DNA of 64,000 nt from Dasypus novemcinctus (Eukaryota; Chordata; Mammalia; Cingulata; Dasypodidae). The translations under genes and the position numbers were made by a program. Position 1 is the stretch's first letter. Every line of letters starts with the position of its first letter. Where the stretch lies: assembly GCF_030445035.2 (NCBI RefSeq), contig NC_080680.1:118260228-118324227 (forward strand), written 5' to 3'. Shown one piece after another: positions 13,215 through 25,910 of the stretch. The notes below the pieces were generated by a model. It saw only the letters and a list, made by a program, of their open reading frames with translations. It was not told where the DNA came from and searched no databases.

Positions 13215-13708
13215 TGAAACCAAAGGTGAGATTGATGTGGGCTATGGGTGGAAGGCTCTTTGTCTCTTCAGAGATAACTAAGCTGTTTGACTTGTGAGTG
13301 TGGAACGGTAAGCGGCCGCAGTCCTGCCCTTAGGGAAAATGGCAACAGGCTCCAGTCCCAGGAAATGTTTAACAATGCAAGGGCTATAAACTTTAAGTAT
13401 TTAGGGGAAATGCAAAAAGTAAATATGCTAAAAGCTTATCTAGAATATCTGGAGTCCATGCTAAAAGCTTACCTAAGATGTGGAAGATATATGCTAATTG
13501 AAGCCTATTGAGAACTGAAACAGAGGGACCATTTGGCCTTTCCTCTCTGTATAAAAGAGGTTTGAAAATCTTGTTCAGGGCTCGGGATTCAAACAGAAGT
13601 TCCCGAGTCCAGCGGGCCGTCAATAAACCATTTTTCCTTCTCAAAATCATTCCTGAGTCCTGGCCTCTCTATACTCAAATAATTGAACTTCTCTTAAATT
13701 CTACAACA
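13215..13708 (+). mobile_element. 3' LTR of the class I ERV
   Basis: It begins TGAAACC just after the polypurine tract and ends near CAACA at 13708. It has a TATAAAA box (13550-13556), a polyadenylation signal AATAAA (13622-13627) and a C/T-rich U5-like end. The internal 'gctcgggattcaaacagaag' and 'cccgagtccagcgggc' blocks are typical of gammaretrovirus-like LTRs. Two related copies of an approximately 32-bp sequence ('atgctaaaagcttac/atct') occur at 13427-13490 in U3. The exact 3' end is uncertain by a few bases. Confidence 0.75.
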
Positions 13709-13797
13709 AGATAGCCTGGAGTCATAAGTCAAAGTCAAGATTCAGGCCAAAACTTACTTATCAGGATTTCTTCCTCTACCATAACTAAAATTTTTTC

Positions 13798-14175
13798 TGA
13801 GCTTGGTTTAGTCAGTCAAACTCAGCCAACAGATGGGAGACCAGAGCATGCGCAGACACATATCCCTTGAAAGACCCGTGAGGCTCTAGGAACAAAAATT
13901 GCCTTCCTTGGAAGCAGGATTATGGAGATGAGGAGATAGAAGAAGCAAATGAAATGTGAGGGTAACCTCAACAAGGAAGAGCTGGTCCATAGGCATATTT
14001 CATATATTTCTACCCTATATAGACAATTCTTAACCTACCAATCAGAATATGCCAACCCAAATCCCTGTCGCTCTCCCCACCTCCCTCTGTTTCTATCCTA
14101 TAAATCTCCCTTAACACTCAGGTTAAGGAAACAGATTTGAGCTTGTTTCCTGCCCCCTTGCTAGTTGACCTCACA
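13798..14175 (+). mobile_element. Second LTR, probably solo
   Basis: Promoter-like order: CCAAT (14038-14042), TATAAA (14099-14104), then a C-rich end with 'gagcttgtttcctgccccct' that resembles the U5 of other class I LTRs. It differs in sequence from the LTR immediately upstream, so it is not that element's partner. The 5' limit (TG at 13798) is a guess. Confidence 0.5.
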
Positions 14176-17100
14176 AAACTTTTTTTTCCCTCAAAATTCT
14201 GTTGTTAGGGTATTGGCTTCTGTATACGTTAGACAGCAATCTCATTGCTAAGTAACAGAAGGTATATATATCTTTCATGGTTCTGTGCAAAGTTCTAAAT
14301 TCTTCCAAAAAATCCATTTTTGGATTTTTCATTAAGTGAGAGGCATGAGCTAATTTACCCCCAAAGATGGTGAATTTGTTTATGTCTCCTTTTAATTCTG
14401 TCAATATTTTGCTGTATATTCATTGAGATTATATCAAGTGCATAAAATATTAGCTTCATTATGTTTTCCTGGTGAATCAAAATATATATCATTGGTCATG
14501 AGGTTCTTTTCTATTTCAAAGATTTTATTTTCTCCATTAGTGATTCTTCTGATTTATGCCAAAATATTAATACCAGTGATCTTTTGTATCAAAATTGCTT
14601 ACGATATACCATATATTATTTAGTATGTAATGTAACATTCATGTTAATCATATAAAATATTTCATTATTTTTAGAAAATCTGTTTACATCAGAGAACATG
14701 TGATAATTGTGGGGAAAGACAGAATAAGCCATTGGGATTCAGGTGTGTCACATTCTCTGGGAGTTTATGGTCCTATTTTTGCTAGATAGAACAACAACCC
14801 AAAGGCATTGACTTGCCTTCTCAATCCCACAGCCAAAGTTACAATTTTAGAAAACACAATGGTGTTTCCTTGGGGCAGAGGGAGTGGAAGAATTTTTAAA
14901 AGAGAACTCTGTTTTCAAAGATTGTCAATACAATTTTCCCTTAACAGTCTCAACATCAAATAAGAGTCCTGAGGAACATAATTAGGTTACAAACAAATGT
15001 GAATGAATTTGCCACACCAAGGACTTCTAAAGAAGTAAATGGATGGTACTTAAATAAAATAAAATTCTGAGTAGATTGTCATTTTTATTTGGTGGAGGGG
15101 GGGGAACATCTACTCTGTAACTGCTTATTAGCTTACTAGAAATTTCTCTCCAGATTCAGATGTTGTTTTAAGCACACATGCTTTCAAATTTTTAGAGATA
15201 ACTCTACATGCCTAGAAAAAAAGGGTTCCAAGGAAACAACCTAGAATTCTAATGTGGCATTTTGGAATAGAAGTTACATGTATATATAGTGTATTTTACA
15301 TAGATTCAACTAAGTTTTCAAATGCTTATTAAGGTACATACAATCTATTATAAAGAAAATACATTTCATAGAAGTAAAATATAAACAATCTAGATTTATA
15401 TCATTTTACAATGAAAAGATATGTTCAATACTGTATATATTTAATTATTATTTCTATATATTATGACAACCATTACACCCTCATAATTTTTTTTACTACT
15501 ATAAATTTCTGGAATCATAATATTGAAACCTAGAGTTTCTTTTCAAATCAAATGCAGATCTTTCTAGTTGGTGTGTTTATGACTATCATTAAACTTGCTT
15601 AGAAATGTTAATAGAAAAACATACTCTTTGTTGTAGATTTACTGCAAGAAACTTATTTTATTAGGCATTTTTCTAAACTGTAATATCCTGTCTTCCAAAG
15701 TTCTTTCTAATGCCCTAAATATATAACCTTCTCTGGAAAGACAAATAAAATGCATGAAAACCATTTATTCAAAGCAGAGAAAAAACATGTAATGAGAAAA
15801 TATGGTAAAAATAATCAAATTATTGCAAATAAAGAATATATTTCCATATATTTATGCTAAAATAGGCCAATCTTTGAGGCCTCTATTTCATTTTAACTTG
15901 TAATAATTCATACTATCTGCTTTAAGATAAGCTAAATTACATCATTATTTTTTGAATGCATGAAATTGGATTCATATAATACCAATGGACAGAGAAAGAC
16001 AACAGTTTGGCATTTAAAATTTACCAAAGATAAAATCTCTGATATCAATTTTCTAAAATGTCAGAAAAACAGCAGGGTACCTGAAGTGATTTGAAGATTT
16101 TTCTTTGTCAGAAATGTGTTCCATATTCATTGTTTTATAATTCCCAGTGGTTGACATGGCATTATGAAAGATTAAAATAAATCTCCTCCTGTCATTATTT
16201 TATATGCGTAGTATGTGTAGTATTTTATATTAGTGTGGATTAAAATATCACATGCAATATACAATTGGCTTTGGTCTGTATGATTTGCGAGTTATTAAAA
16301 TTATTTTTCAGTTCATTCATGACTTTTAAATTATATAATTCAACTTGTTGAAATTCAAAATTTATTCAAATCCCTTTATTCTCGTAATGAAAACTGAGGC
16401 CCAATAATGATTAATTACCTGGAAGGCCAGAAATTCTTTTCATGTCAAATCTGAGACTTAAATTCCAGTCTCCTAATTAACAGTCAACTACCCCCAAAGT
16501 CTTTCTCATTTAGACTTGGGTATTTTGATAATTTGGGGGAATTATTTTATGTGGATTTATTATTTTACCTCAAAATTTCTCATTCATTGATATATTCCTG
16601 TCTGGATATTGATGTAACTGTTTAAAAAATTTCAATGCCAAAGTAAAGCAATATTAAAACAATTTGTCTGTTCATGTACTCTACTTATTTTCAGAGATCA
16701 TACATACAGCAGTCTTTTCTGAAGATCTTTAAAATATATATCAGCTGTTTCTCTTTTTCTATTCAGTTCTGAGCAGATTGCATGTTATTACAAACTGCTA
16801 AATGGAGAACATAAAAACATAGGAATCACATAAGTATTTGTTGCTAACGTATATAAATTAAGGGGGAAACATCAGATATTCTTGAACATATCCCATTAGT
16901 TAGAGGTGGTTCTTTATTGATATTTTTGATAGATAGATCAATGAATCTTTACCCATTTTTCTTTCAGGCATTATCCCTTTTTTCAAATGCTCTTGAGAAT
17001 CAGTGTCATTTGGTCTGGGAATGGGATTCTTCCATTCCACTTTGATTTTCTGTTCTTCCCCTCATCCCTCTTCCACAGTTACATAGTGGAAGAGTGAGGA

Positions 17101-17289
17101 TTCACATACAGATTTGTAATTTCCTTGTTCACTACAGCAAATTCCTTTAAATACAACTCATGTTGCAGTCATTACTAAGCAGAGTGTAATACTTTCTGAG
17201 GAGACGTATCAGAGGCTGTGAACTGTGGGAAGGGTAGTGGCAGAGAATTTGCCCCAAGACTGATGAAGAGAGCAACAGCGCATTGAACA
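14176..17289. other. Unassigned AT-rich intergenic sequence
   Basis: No genes or clear repeats recognised. There is a short G8 run at about 15098-15106. Frames are all under 80 codons. Confidence 0.5.
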
Positions 17290-17490
17290 ATTGCTTTTCA
17301 AGAAATTTTGTAGTAAGAACTTTACAAGCATGATGTAATTTTAATGTAACTATTCATTTTTCCAGATAAAGAATCTGAGGCTATGAAGAAACTCCCAGAA
17401 TAACTGAGCTATAAAACCTTGGTCTAAATGTTGGTGCCACATGAGATTTAAATCTAGACTCCTCTGAGACTTTACTAAATCTTTGTTTCC
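17290..17490 (-). repeat. MIR-like SINE fragment, antisense
   Basis: The plus strand has the inverse MIR core: 'cagataaagaatctgaggct', then an 'aactcccagaataactgagc' block, then 'gagatttaaatctagactcc', which corresponds to the region around the MIR box B. Diverged. Confidence 0.6.
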
Positions 17491-17499
17491 CTGAATTTG

Positions 17500-17610
17500 T
17501 TCATGTTCCTTAACCCTTCTAAGCTTCAGTTAAATGGAAATAACTTTCTAGGATTGTTATGAAGTTTAAGTGCCATTATAAGAAAAGTGTTTAGTAAATA
17601 TAGAATTGTC
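17500..17610 (+). repeat. MIR-like SINE fragment, sense
   Basis: 'ccttaacccttctaagcttc', then 'aaatggaaataactttctag', then 'gattgttatgaagtttaag' follows the MIR core in the opposite orientation to the fragment just upstream. Confidence 0.6.
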
Positions 17611-19659
17611 AAGAAATGTTAAATTGTTGGTGTTGCTGCTGCTATTTCAACAAAAAGGTGTTGCTTATTAAGCATTTGATTATATGATTATAGTTTTTAA
17701 ACATTTTTAGATTTTTGCCATTGCTTTAAAATATTTTCCTGATTATAAAGCCATCTGTTACATAAAACTCTTAAACCAGCTATCTGAAGTTTCAGAATAT
17801 TACATGACTTCAACTTTTCTGTCCCTTTCCGAAGATTGCTATTCTTTTGCGTTAATGGTAGTTTTTCCTTACAGAAATAAGATTGAACAAGTAGATGCTA
17901 AGTGGTGCTGAATATTTGAAATATATCTTTAATAGAGTTTTAAAATTTAGTATTTTTTCATTTTATATCTTTAATAGAGGGCAACACAAATTGATGTTTC
18001 TGATATGTAATTAAAAGCAAAATATAAACAAAGATTTCTTAAATTCTCAATACTATTTTACTAATGAGACATGTGAATAGCCTTTTCATCTAAATTATAT
18101 TGTTTATTTGCACATTCAAAATATGAAATGACGTTTTCCTTATATAGTAATACAGACATTCAAATGATTCACATTAACTTCAATATTGATTACATGTAGA
18201 AAGGAAGTTTTGTCATTTTATCACCAACAATAGCATTTTTACAATGAAATACCTATTTATTAGTATAATAATGAGTAGTAGGAGTATTAAAATATAGAAT
18301 AATAACATCTAAATAATTTATATTTTTCTCTTTGTGATATAAGTTCTACTGAATAGCACAAATGCATTTTAATTAATGGTAGGTGTAAAGAGGGAGCTAG
18401 TGCATTCCTTTTCTTTTCGGAAATCAAATTGTACACACAATTTGAGAGTGGCTGAAGGGGAAACTTTCATTCTCTTCTCGGCAGTAGGGATATATTTTAA
18501 GATTTGGTAGTGAAAATTCAGATTCATTAGTATTCCTGCTACTTCTAGTTTCTCCAGAATATTCAGGGAGATATTCATGGGAAAAATAATGTGACAATTT
18601 CTTACTCTAAATAGTTATATAAAGTAATGACAATAATAATGGAAAATATTTTAAATACGTTTTCAATACAAACAGCTTCACTGGATTGAGCTCATTTCTG
18701 AAGTGGCAATAATATGAATATTCCAAAATCTGTAAAGCCATTTTAACCCCTTACAAAAGTTAATTTGTAGTCCACCAAGATGGGTAGGAAAATGTTCTGA
18801 TGTGATTAGAAGGCCCAGCAGACAAAGAACGCTGAAGAGCTAAGGGATTGCCTCCCATAAACCATCCTCACATTAAGCATTATGAAAATTCAGCAAAATA
18901 AATATTAAGTTCAGTACACAGCATAGACCTTGCATAATAAAACCTTGCGAAGTCTATACTGCAAAGATTCTGTTGTACTTTGGTACAACTTTTACAAATT
19001 CCCTTTTCCTTTGTATCGTCTATGCTCTTCAGCATTTCCTTTTCTTACAATATTCTCTAAATGATAGAGCAGCAGCAGGACATGATTTGTGTTTATGACT
19101 GAGAACAAACTTATAGTCAGTGGTACTGGAAGGGAAATTTACATTTCCAACACTACACCTATATTTCTAAATTTTGAACATGATGTGCATGGAGAGTTAA
19201 CTATTAGTTCATTCTTCCTCACTACCGTCTCTGTTTTTAAATGTGCTCTGGAATAGCTGTGTCTATGCAATACAAACATCCTTCTTATAAGCGAAAATAA
19301 AACAACACATTTGATTGCAGTATTTAGGAATTCAATGCATTTAAGATAGAGCCCATTTTATTCCATTAATAATTTTACTTGATAAATACATAAATGGAAG
19401 TCATTGCAATATGAACGAATAACTTTTTTTTAAATTAACAGTTCTGTCATAAGTTATCCATGAGTGGTAAATATTTAATAAGTATGTGAACAAATTATTG
19501 AAATACTAAAGAGAGGGCTAAGACATATCATGAGATGTTTATAACTGTGTATAAATCTCTAATAAAGTTAAGATCATCTTTGTCATCTAATAAATAATTG
19601 TATTGTGGTGCTTTTGCTTTTGTCCTAGTGACTATTCAAACCATGAAAGCTTTAAAATA
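17611..19659. other. Unassigned AT-rich intergenic sequence
   Basis: No gene or repeat family recognised. The longest frame is 69 codons (minus strand, 18369-18578), without motifs. Confidence 0.5.
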
Positions 19660-19935
19660 TGAACATTCTAGACAAAGTGGATAGATTGTACAAGGCATGG
19701 GACTGAAGAATACAGTGAAACAGGTGGTGGAAGGTGGATGATTAACAGTACAAATGCGAGAGTGTTTTCTCATGAACTATAGCAAATGTACAATACTAAT
19801 ACATGGTATTAACAGTAGGGAGTGTATGGAAAAAATATACCAAATGTAAGTTATGGAACACAGTTAGTGGTAATAGTCTAATGATGTTCTTTCATAATCT
19901 GCAACAAATGTTACTAAAAATCTTGCATTTCTTTT
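19660..19935 (+). mobile_element. L1 3' UTR fragment, lineage-specific family
   Basis: This matches the L1 3' UTR at 56835-57080 in order: 'ggattgtacaaggcatggga', 'ggtggtggaaggtgg', 'attaacagtacaaatgcgag', 'aaatataccaaatgtaagtt', 'tttcataatctgcaacaaat'. It is 5'-truncated and ends without a clean poly-A. Confidence 0.8.
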
Positions 19936-20039
19936 AGTTTCTACTTTATGTATCAACTACTAGAAAGAAATATTCAGTAATATTCCCCAGGGGCCATTTC
20001 AATGATGACTAGTCATTTCTATTCTTTATTTTTGAAAAC

Positions 20040-20280
20040 AGCAGCTGTTATTAGGTGCACATTTCTTTATATTTTTTGACGTCCTAGAGAATTGTTCTTT
20101 TTATCATTATTATGACTTTATAACTAATGAAACTGTTACCTTGACTTGAACTTTATTTTTTTATTTTGTTTGATATTAAAATAACAATTCCACCATTCTT
20201 TAGTTTAGCTTTGTCTGGATATATCCTTATCTACCCTTTAATCAACCTTTCTATAAAATAAAGTCTTATGTTTTTTTCCT
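20040..20280 (-). mobile_element. L1 ORF2 fragment, antisense (first piece)
   Basis: The plus strand has 'gttattaggtgcacatttct', 'atcattattatgactttata' and 'gatattaaaataacaattcc', which is the antisense of the ORF2 endonuclease-to-RT region. The same part of L1 occurs again near 21800-21960, so this is a separate copy or a rearranged piece. Confidence 0.65.
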
Positions 20281-20499
20281 ATTAGACTAATTGAGTGAAA
20301 TCTGGGTTCTGTATCTAGATACAGTAGTTGCTACAATGTTTAGGTTTTCTTTTTAAGATTTTCTTTCTAGTCTCAATTTGTGATATTTTATTAATAACAA
20401 AAAATTGAATGGTATTATCTCTTATCTGCATATAATGAGAAAATAATATATTTCACTGCTTTCCCTTAACGTGATGATATGCATTTTTTCTCAATAAAC

Positions 20500-22000
20500 T
20501 ATTTTTTAGCCCTAACATAAATAATACTTAGCTATAAACCAATTTTATATGTCACTAGATTTGATTTGCTTATTATTTGGTTTAGAATTTCTGCATCCAT
20601 GATCTTGAGAGTGATTGATCAGTAATTTCAATTTGTCACATGTTCCCATCAAGATATTGGTATCAAACCATGCTCAGCACATAAAATGAGTTGGGAAGCA
20701 AGGAAAGTATTATTTCTTTTTCTCTTCTCTGAAAAATTATTGCAAATTTAGGGATCTATCTTCTCTAAATGGTTTGAATAATGGTTTGAATAATTCTCCA
20801 AAGGACCCATCTGACCTGGATTTTCTTCTGAGAAATTATTTTTCAATACAAGGTTCAATTTAATAGATATCAATGTTCAGATTTCCCATTCATTCTGGTA
20901 TCTGTTAGGTTGAGTTTTTCAAATAAACTGCACATTTTTTCTATATTTCAAAATTAGTGATCTAAAATCTTTCACTATATTATTTATCACTGCCACATCT
21001 GGATAGTTCGCAGTGACATACCTTTTCATATCTGATATTGGCAAGTTATGTTTTCTCTTTTCTTCTCTATCAGTTTTACTAATAGTATATGGAATTGTAC
21101 TATTGTTTCCAAAGAACTATTGACTTTTTCAATTTTATTTATTGAATAATTTAACTGCTACTTTCTGTTCTTAACTTTTTACTCCACTTTACTTTTTAAA
21201 GATGTTCTTCTGTGCTTTTTATAGCTTCATGATATAGGAGCTTAGATCAATAATATTTGGCTTTCTTCTAAATCTTTACATTTAAGAATACACATTTCCT
21301 TCTGAGCACTCTGCTGGCACTATTCAACATATTTTGATATGTTATATCTTCAGTCATATCCAGTTCAAATTTTATTGAGCTATGGATTATTTAGAAAAGT
21401 TATGTTTAATTGCAAACAATTTTGAATTTTCCACTTATTTTAGTTATTGATAACTAGCCTAATTTCACTGTTGTCAGACATTTTACTCTGATTTCAAATC
21501 TTTAACAACTGTGGAGGTTGCACAAATATACTTTCATTTTGTAGTTACCTTTTTCTTATAAATAAATTATGTCATTAGTATGTGCGTGTATCTTCTTTTA
21601 GCCAAGTTTATTATTTTTAAATATTCTATGCATACAAAGTATATGTTTTTTTCTCCCTGTTATCAGCTATTCAGTCTATTAATGTGCTCCACTGTGATCG
21701 TGGATCTGTATGTTTCTCCTTATATTTATATTATACTGCATTTGTTTTAGCATAAAACTTTGTTTTTTTTCTTGTAGATTGATTCATTTAACTTTGTGAA
21801 ATGATGCTATGAATCTCTGTCAATGCTCCCTGATTGAAAGTCCATTTTATCTAAGAATAGTATAACTACTTTAGCTTTCTTCATTCTTTCATTGTTTCTT
21901 GTTACAGCATAGAATTCTGGCATGCAGGTTTTGTTCTGTTTCATTAACTTTTTAAAAATACATTAACGTAATTCAGCAATTCCCACCTTCCTTGTAACTT
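20500..22000 (-). mobile_element. L1 ORF2 fragment, antisense (second piece)
   Basis: A colinear run of antisense L1 landmarks is visible on the plus strand. These are 'cataaaatgagttgggaagc' (20680), 'ccatctgacctggattttct' (20807), 'ttgactttttcaattttatt' (21121), 'caacatattttgatatgtta' (21325), a 'ctaatttcactgttgtcaga' block (21459) and 'gtataactactttagctttc' (21859). All frames are broken. 20281-20499 is AT-rich and probably part of the same copy. Confidence 0.8.
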
Positions 22001-22308
22001 TTAACATGCATTTTAAATCCACTTGTGTTTAACCCCATAAAACATTAATAGTATTGATTAGTGAGCCATTACTCATTTTCATTTACTTACACATTTGCCT
22101 TTCTGTCACCCTTCTTTCCATCTTAAAATTGAATATTTCCATCTAAAAAGATTAACATTTTTGCCTGGAGACTTAAATTTATTATTTTTAATGCATATCT
22201 GCTGGCAATGAATTCTTTTTTTCCCTTTGTTTCACTTTCATTTTTGAAGTATTTATAATCTGGATATAGAAATTTTTGTTTGCTATTCTCTTTCAAACCT
22301 TTAAACAT

Positions 22309-22650
22309 GCTGTAGCAGTTTGATATTATTGATGAATTTCAAAAAGAAATATTGGATTATGTTTGTAAATGGGTCTTTTCTTCTGGGCATATTAGAGTGT
22401 GTTGGATTCAGAGGTTATACTTTACTTGATTAAATAATGATTAAGGCTTTGATTGGGCCATGCCATTAGGATATTGCATCCCAAGTGGGGACTCACAGAG
22501 AAACTGCACTGTAGAGAAAGGAGTTGGAGTTTTTGCTGTTTGAGTTTTGATGCTAGAATCTTGAGCTAGAACCCCAGGAAGTAAGCACACAGAGGAGTTT
22601 TATATTTCTGAGGTTTTTCTATTGGTTTTGGAGGAGGATTCTTAGCCATA
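22309..22650 (+). mobile_element. MaLR-like LTR inside the antisense L1
   Basis: It starts TGCTGTAGCAGTTTGATATT and continues with 'gattgggccatgccattagg' and 'aggaagtaagcacacagag', a layout I associate with a dispersed LTR-type repeat of xenarthrans. Antisense L1 lies on both sides, so it may have inserted into the L1. No target duplication confirmed. Confidence 0.45.
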
Positions 22651-23240
22651 TAAAAATATGTAATTTGCCCTGTTTTCTCCCAGGTCTGGAAATCACAATG
22701 TATGCATTTTAAAACATTTTGTTGTGGTCTGTATTTATCCCCTAGTGTTTTTGTCTGGATTTTCCTCTATCTTGTCTTTCCATGCATTGTGTGCATATTC
22801 CAGCTGGCCTACTTTCCAGTTCACTAATCTTGTCTTGTGCTGTAGTAATGTTTTTAAATACAACTAATGAGCTATTTGCAGAAATTTTATTTTTCAGTTT
22901 GAGAATTATACTTGATTTGTTCTGATAGAATTTTTGACTGAAATCCATTCCTTTTCATATGTTTTCTCCATCTTTCCTATTTACTTCCATGTATTTGTCA
23001 TAGCTATTTTAAGTCTTTCCAATTAACTTCAATTTATTAATCTCCTTATGCAGATTTATGTTACTTGGTTTCTTTCTGTGGATTTGTTCATGTGGTTTTT
23101 TGTCATGCCTTAAAATTTTTGATTGGATGCTATTTACTGTTAAACAAAAGAAAGTTCTTATAGGTGGTAAATCTTCCTTTAGAAAGGTTTCACCCTGTTG
23201 GATTCAGAATAGTGGCTAATTTTAATTCAGGAAGTATTAA
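22651..23240 (-). mobile_element. L1 5'-region fragment, antisense
   Basis: The plus strand shows antisense L1 5'-region landmarks such as 'cagttcactaatcttgtctt', 'ttttttgtcatgccttaaaa' and 'ttttgattggatgctattta'. It probably belongs to the same old L1 as the pieces upstream. Confidence 0.6.
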
Positions 23241-24339
23241 ATTGAGGCTACACTGCAATTTCTATAAAAAGTCAAAATTCTTGAAGTTTACTCCTAGGAG
23301 TACCAGATTTCCAAATGAGACCTTAGGTAATTATCCATAAGAGACCTCCTCCTAATAATCTTGATTTATGATCTACTGAATGTTCTGCCTACTTTTTAGA
23401 GCCTTTCCACCACGTATTTCAGTCTCCATCTTTCCCAGCTTCAGATGTAAGCAAATATACAGATGGGATTGTATGAATGCTCATGGCCAATAAGTAACCA
23501 TGAGACTTTGCTGCTTTTTTCCCATGTATAACAGCTTTGGAGACATGCAAAGCCTCCTGCCAATGACCTGGACTGTCAAATTTCCCAGAGTTAAAACATC
23601 ACAAATGTCAGTTTGCTGCTCTGACTCACCAGAGTCTTAGCTCCTCCATTCTCATTGCCTCAGCATTGATATCTTCCCTTAAACAAATAACTTCTGCATC
23701 TTTCCAGTAGATTTTGTCTTTCTGGTTTGCTGATAGCTGTTAGCTTCTCATCTAGAAGCCATTCAACTTCATTTTGAGCTTTGATCATCAGATGGTAAAA
23801 AAAAAAAAAAAATCTCTTGACAGTTTCATTTCTTATTTTACATATTTACTATTGGAATTTAGATCGAATATCTTAATAAATTTAACATTCCATATTTTAA
23901 TTAGTCTCTTATTGATTTGTATCTATTATAGAGATATATTATTTTTTCCATTTTGTACTTTGATGGTATTTTTCTACTTTATCACATTTATTTTGGCTCT
24001 ACTTTTTATTTATCTTAATTTAGTTTTCACCAAGTAAATTGTTTAACTTTTTATAATTAAATTTTCTTTTTTTTTTTTTTGCTTTATTGGTTTTGTGCCA
24101 TGATTATAAAATATTATTCCTTCCTCCCATTTCTTTGCCTTCTGCCTGAATCCAGGAATGTCAAATATCCCAATCAAAGCCCTTTGCGATGCACTTCAAT
24201 GAATGCAACTGGAATACATTTCACTCATTTTCTGTTATTTCCTTGTGCACAGATTCATGCATTTTAAAGAATGATGTATTTCTCAAGTGTGTCTTCTTAA
24301 GGAAACATGTTTTCAGTATATCTATATTGGTGGAATATA
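23241..24339. other. Unassigned sequence with homopolymer tracts
   Basis: No gene recognised. An A-run lies at 23796-23811 and a T-run at 24066-24080. The 87-codon frame at 23774-24037 simply reads AT-rich sequence into Phe, Leu and Ile. Confidence 0.45.
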
Positions 24340-24425
24340 ATAAAAATGAAAAAAGAAAAAATGGACGGAGGAGGGAGAAAAAGAGGGAGGGAAGGAAGGA
24401 AGGAGAAAGGAAGGAAGAAAAAGAT
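24340..24425 (+). repeat. Purine-rich (GGAA/GGGA)n low-complexity tract
   Basis: The stretch is almost entirely A and G, with repeated GGAAGGAAGGA units. Confidence 0.9.
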
Positions 24426-24699
24426 TATCATTCACCTCCAATATACTAATGAAATACTACATCCAGAGTGATTTGAGGGGAGAGTTTGGAGACAGGACAT
24501 TTTTAATGAAATGCAACCCACTAAATATAGAACTAATATCCAGAGCTCAGACAACATATAGCCTTTATGCTATTTACTGAATTTTCCATAAAGGCATCCT
24601 CAGTTGAGACTAATGAAGTTAGAACTGCCTAAGTGTGTAACTTTTAGAACAAAAGTTATGAAAGCAAGAAGAAAAAGAGACGTGAAATAGAATGGAAAA

Positions 24700-24900
24700 T
24701 TCTATTCCTTCTGTGTGGGTTTGCAAAATTTTCTTAAAATTTCTAAGCTTCAAGTTGTTTAAATTTATAAAATGGGATAATAACAGCCCACTGAAATATA
24801 GTGAGGATAAAATAATATAATATTTGGGAAGCACTTAGGGCAATACTTTGCATAGAGAGAAATCTCAAAAAGAGCTGTATTTATTGATGTTATTGAAGAT
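24700..24900 (+). repeat. MIR-like SINE fragment, sense
   Basis: 'aaaatgggataataacagcc', then 'gtgaggataaaataatataa', then 'agcacttagggcaatacttt' follows the MIR 3' half. Confidence 0.65.
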
Positions 24901-24939
24901 TATAACACTTAGGATGTGCTTCTTATGTATATAGTACTT

Positions 24940-25130
24940 TTGCAAAAATGTAATAGACATTAACTTATTGTTAAATTCTCAAACATCTCCTTACTAATAG
25001 CATTCACACTTTACATTGTGATGAGAATGAGGGCAAGAGAGATGAGGCGATCCCGGCAATGTCGCGTGGCCAGTTGGAATTGAATGCAGGCAGACCAACT
25101 TCAGAGCCCACTCCCTTAGAGCAATAGAAA
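24940..25130 (-). repeat. MIR-like SINE fragment, antisense
   Basis: The 'attgtgatgagaatgagggc' block, a 'ggccagttggaattgaatgc' block and 'ggcagaccaacttcagagcc' follow the inverse MIR core and head. Confidence 0.55.
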
Positions 25131-25579
25131 ATCTTAGTTCTATAAAGTTTACAAAACTTCTGTGAATATCATTAAGGTATTTTAACTATTGAGCATTTTT
25201 AAAGAATAGCTATGTAAAATAAAAAATAATACATATATCTAAAACCTGTTAGATTATATTTTAAAAATAATGGACATTCTGGGCACAGGAGAGAACTAAG
25301 TATGCTGCAGCATAGGGAGCAAGAAATAATTTTCCATGTTTTAAACTTCAAAATATGATTTACAGTGTTAATGTTGATGATTTAAAAGTAACCTCCTGAA
25401 AAATAATAAGATAAAACAGATATTGATCTTGCAAAGAAAGGAGAAGGTAATATAAAAGTAGAATGCATATATTAGGTCTAGGCATGGACAAAGGGTAATA
25501 AATGTTTATAGGCACAATATTAATTGGTAAAAAACATATCAAGCCTCAAACATCTTTAAAATGTGTTTATAATTGACTA

Positions 25580-25910
25580 TAGTATTCCACTCTTAGGAAT
25601 ATCTTTAAGGAAATTTTGAGAAATGTAAGCTTTTATCATTATAGTATAATGAAGAAAATCTTAAAAATGAATTCAGAATATACTCTAAAAAAAGGACATA
25701 AAACTATATGTGTGTATGTGAATATGTGTGTGTATATAAAATGCGTGTATATACATATATATGTTGGTAGATTTATTCAGTTTTGTAAAAACATTATAAA
25801 TAAGAGCCAAATTTCAAAAACAATAAACTTTTTAATGCAGTTATTTTTGAAAGCAGGATTATTGAAGTTTTTAAAATTTCTTTATATATTTTGGAATTTT
25901 CTGAAATAGC
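25580..25910 (+). mobile_element. Old L1 3'-end fragment
   Basis: 'actcttaggaatatctttaa', then 'ggaaattttgagaaatgtaa', then a TG/TA-rich stretch (25710-25762), then 'ttgaagtttttaaaatttct' resemble the 3' end of an ancient L1. Confidence 0.45.
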
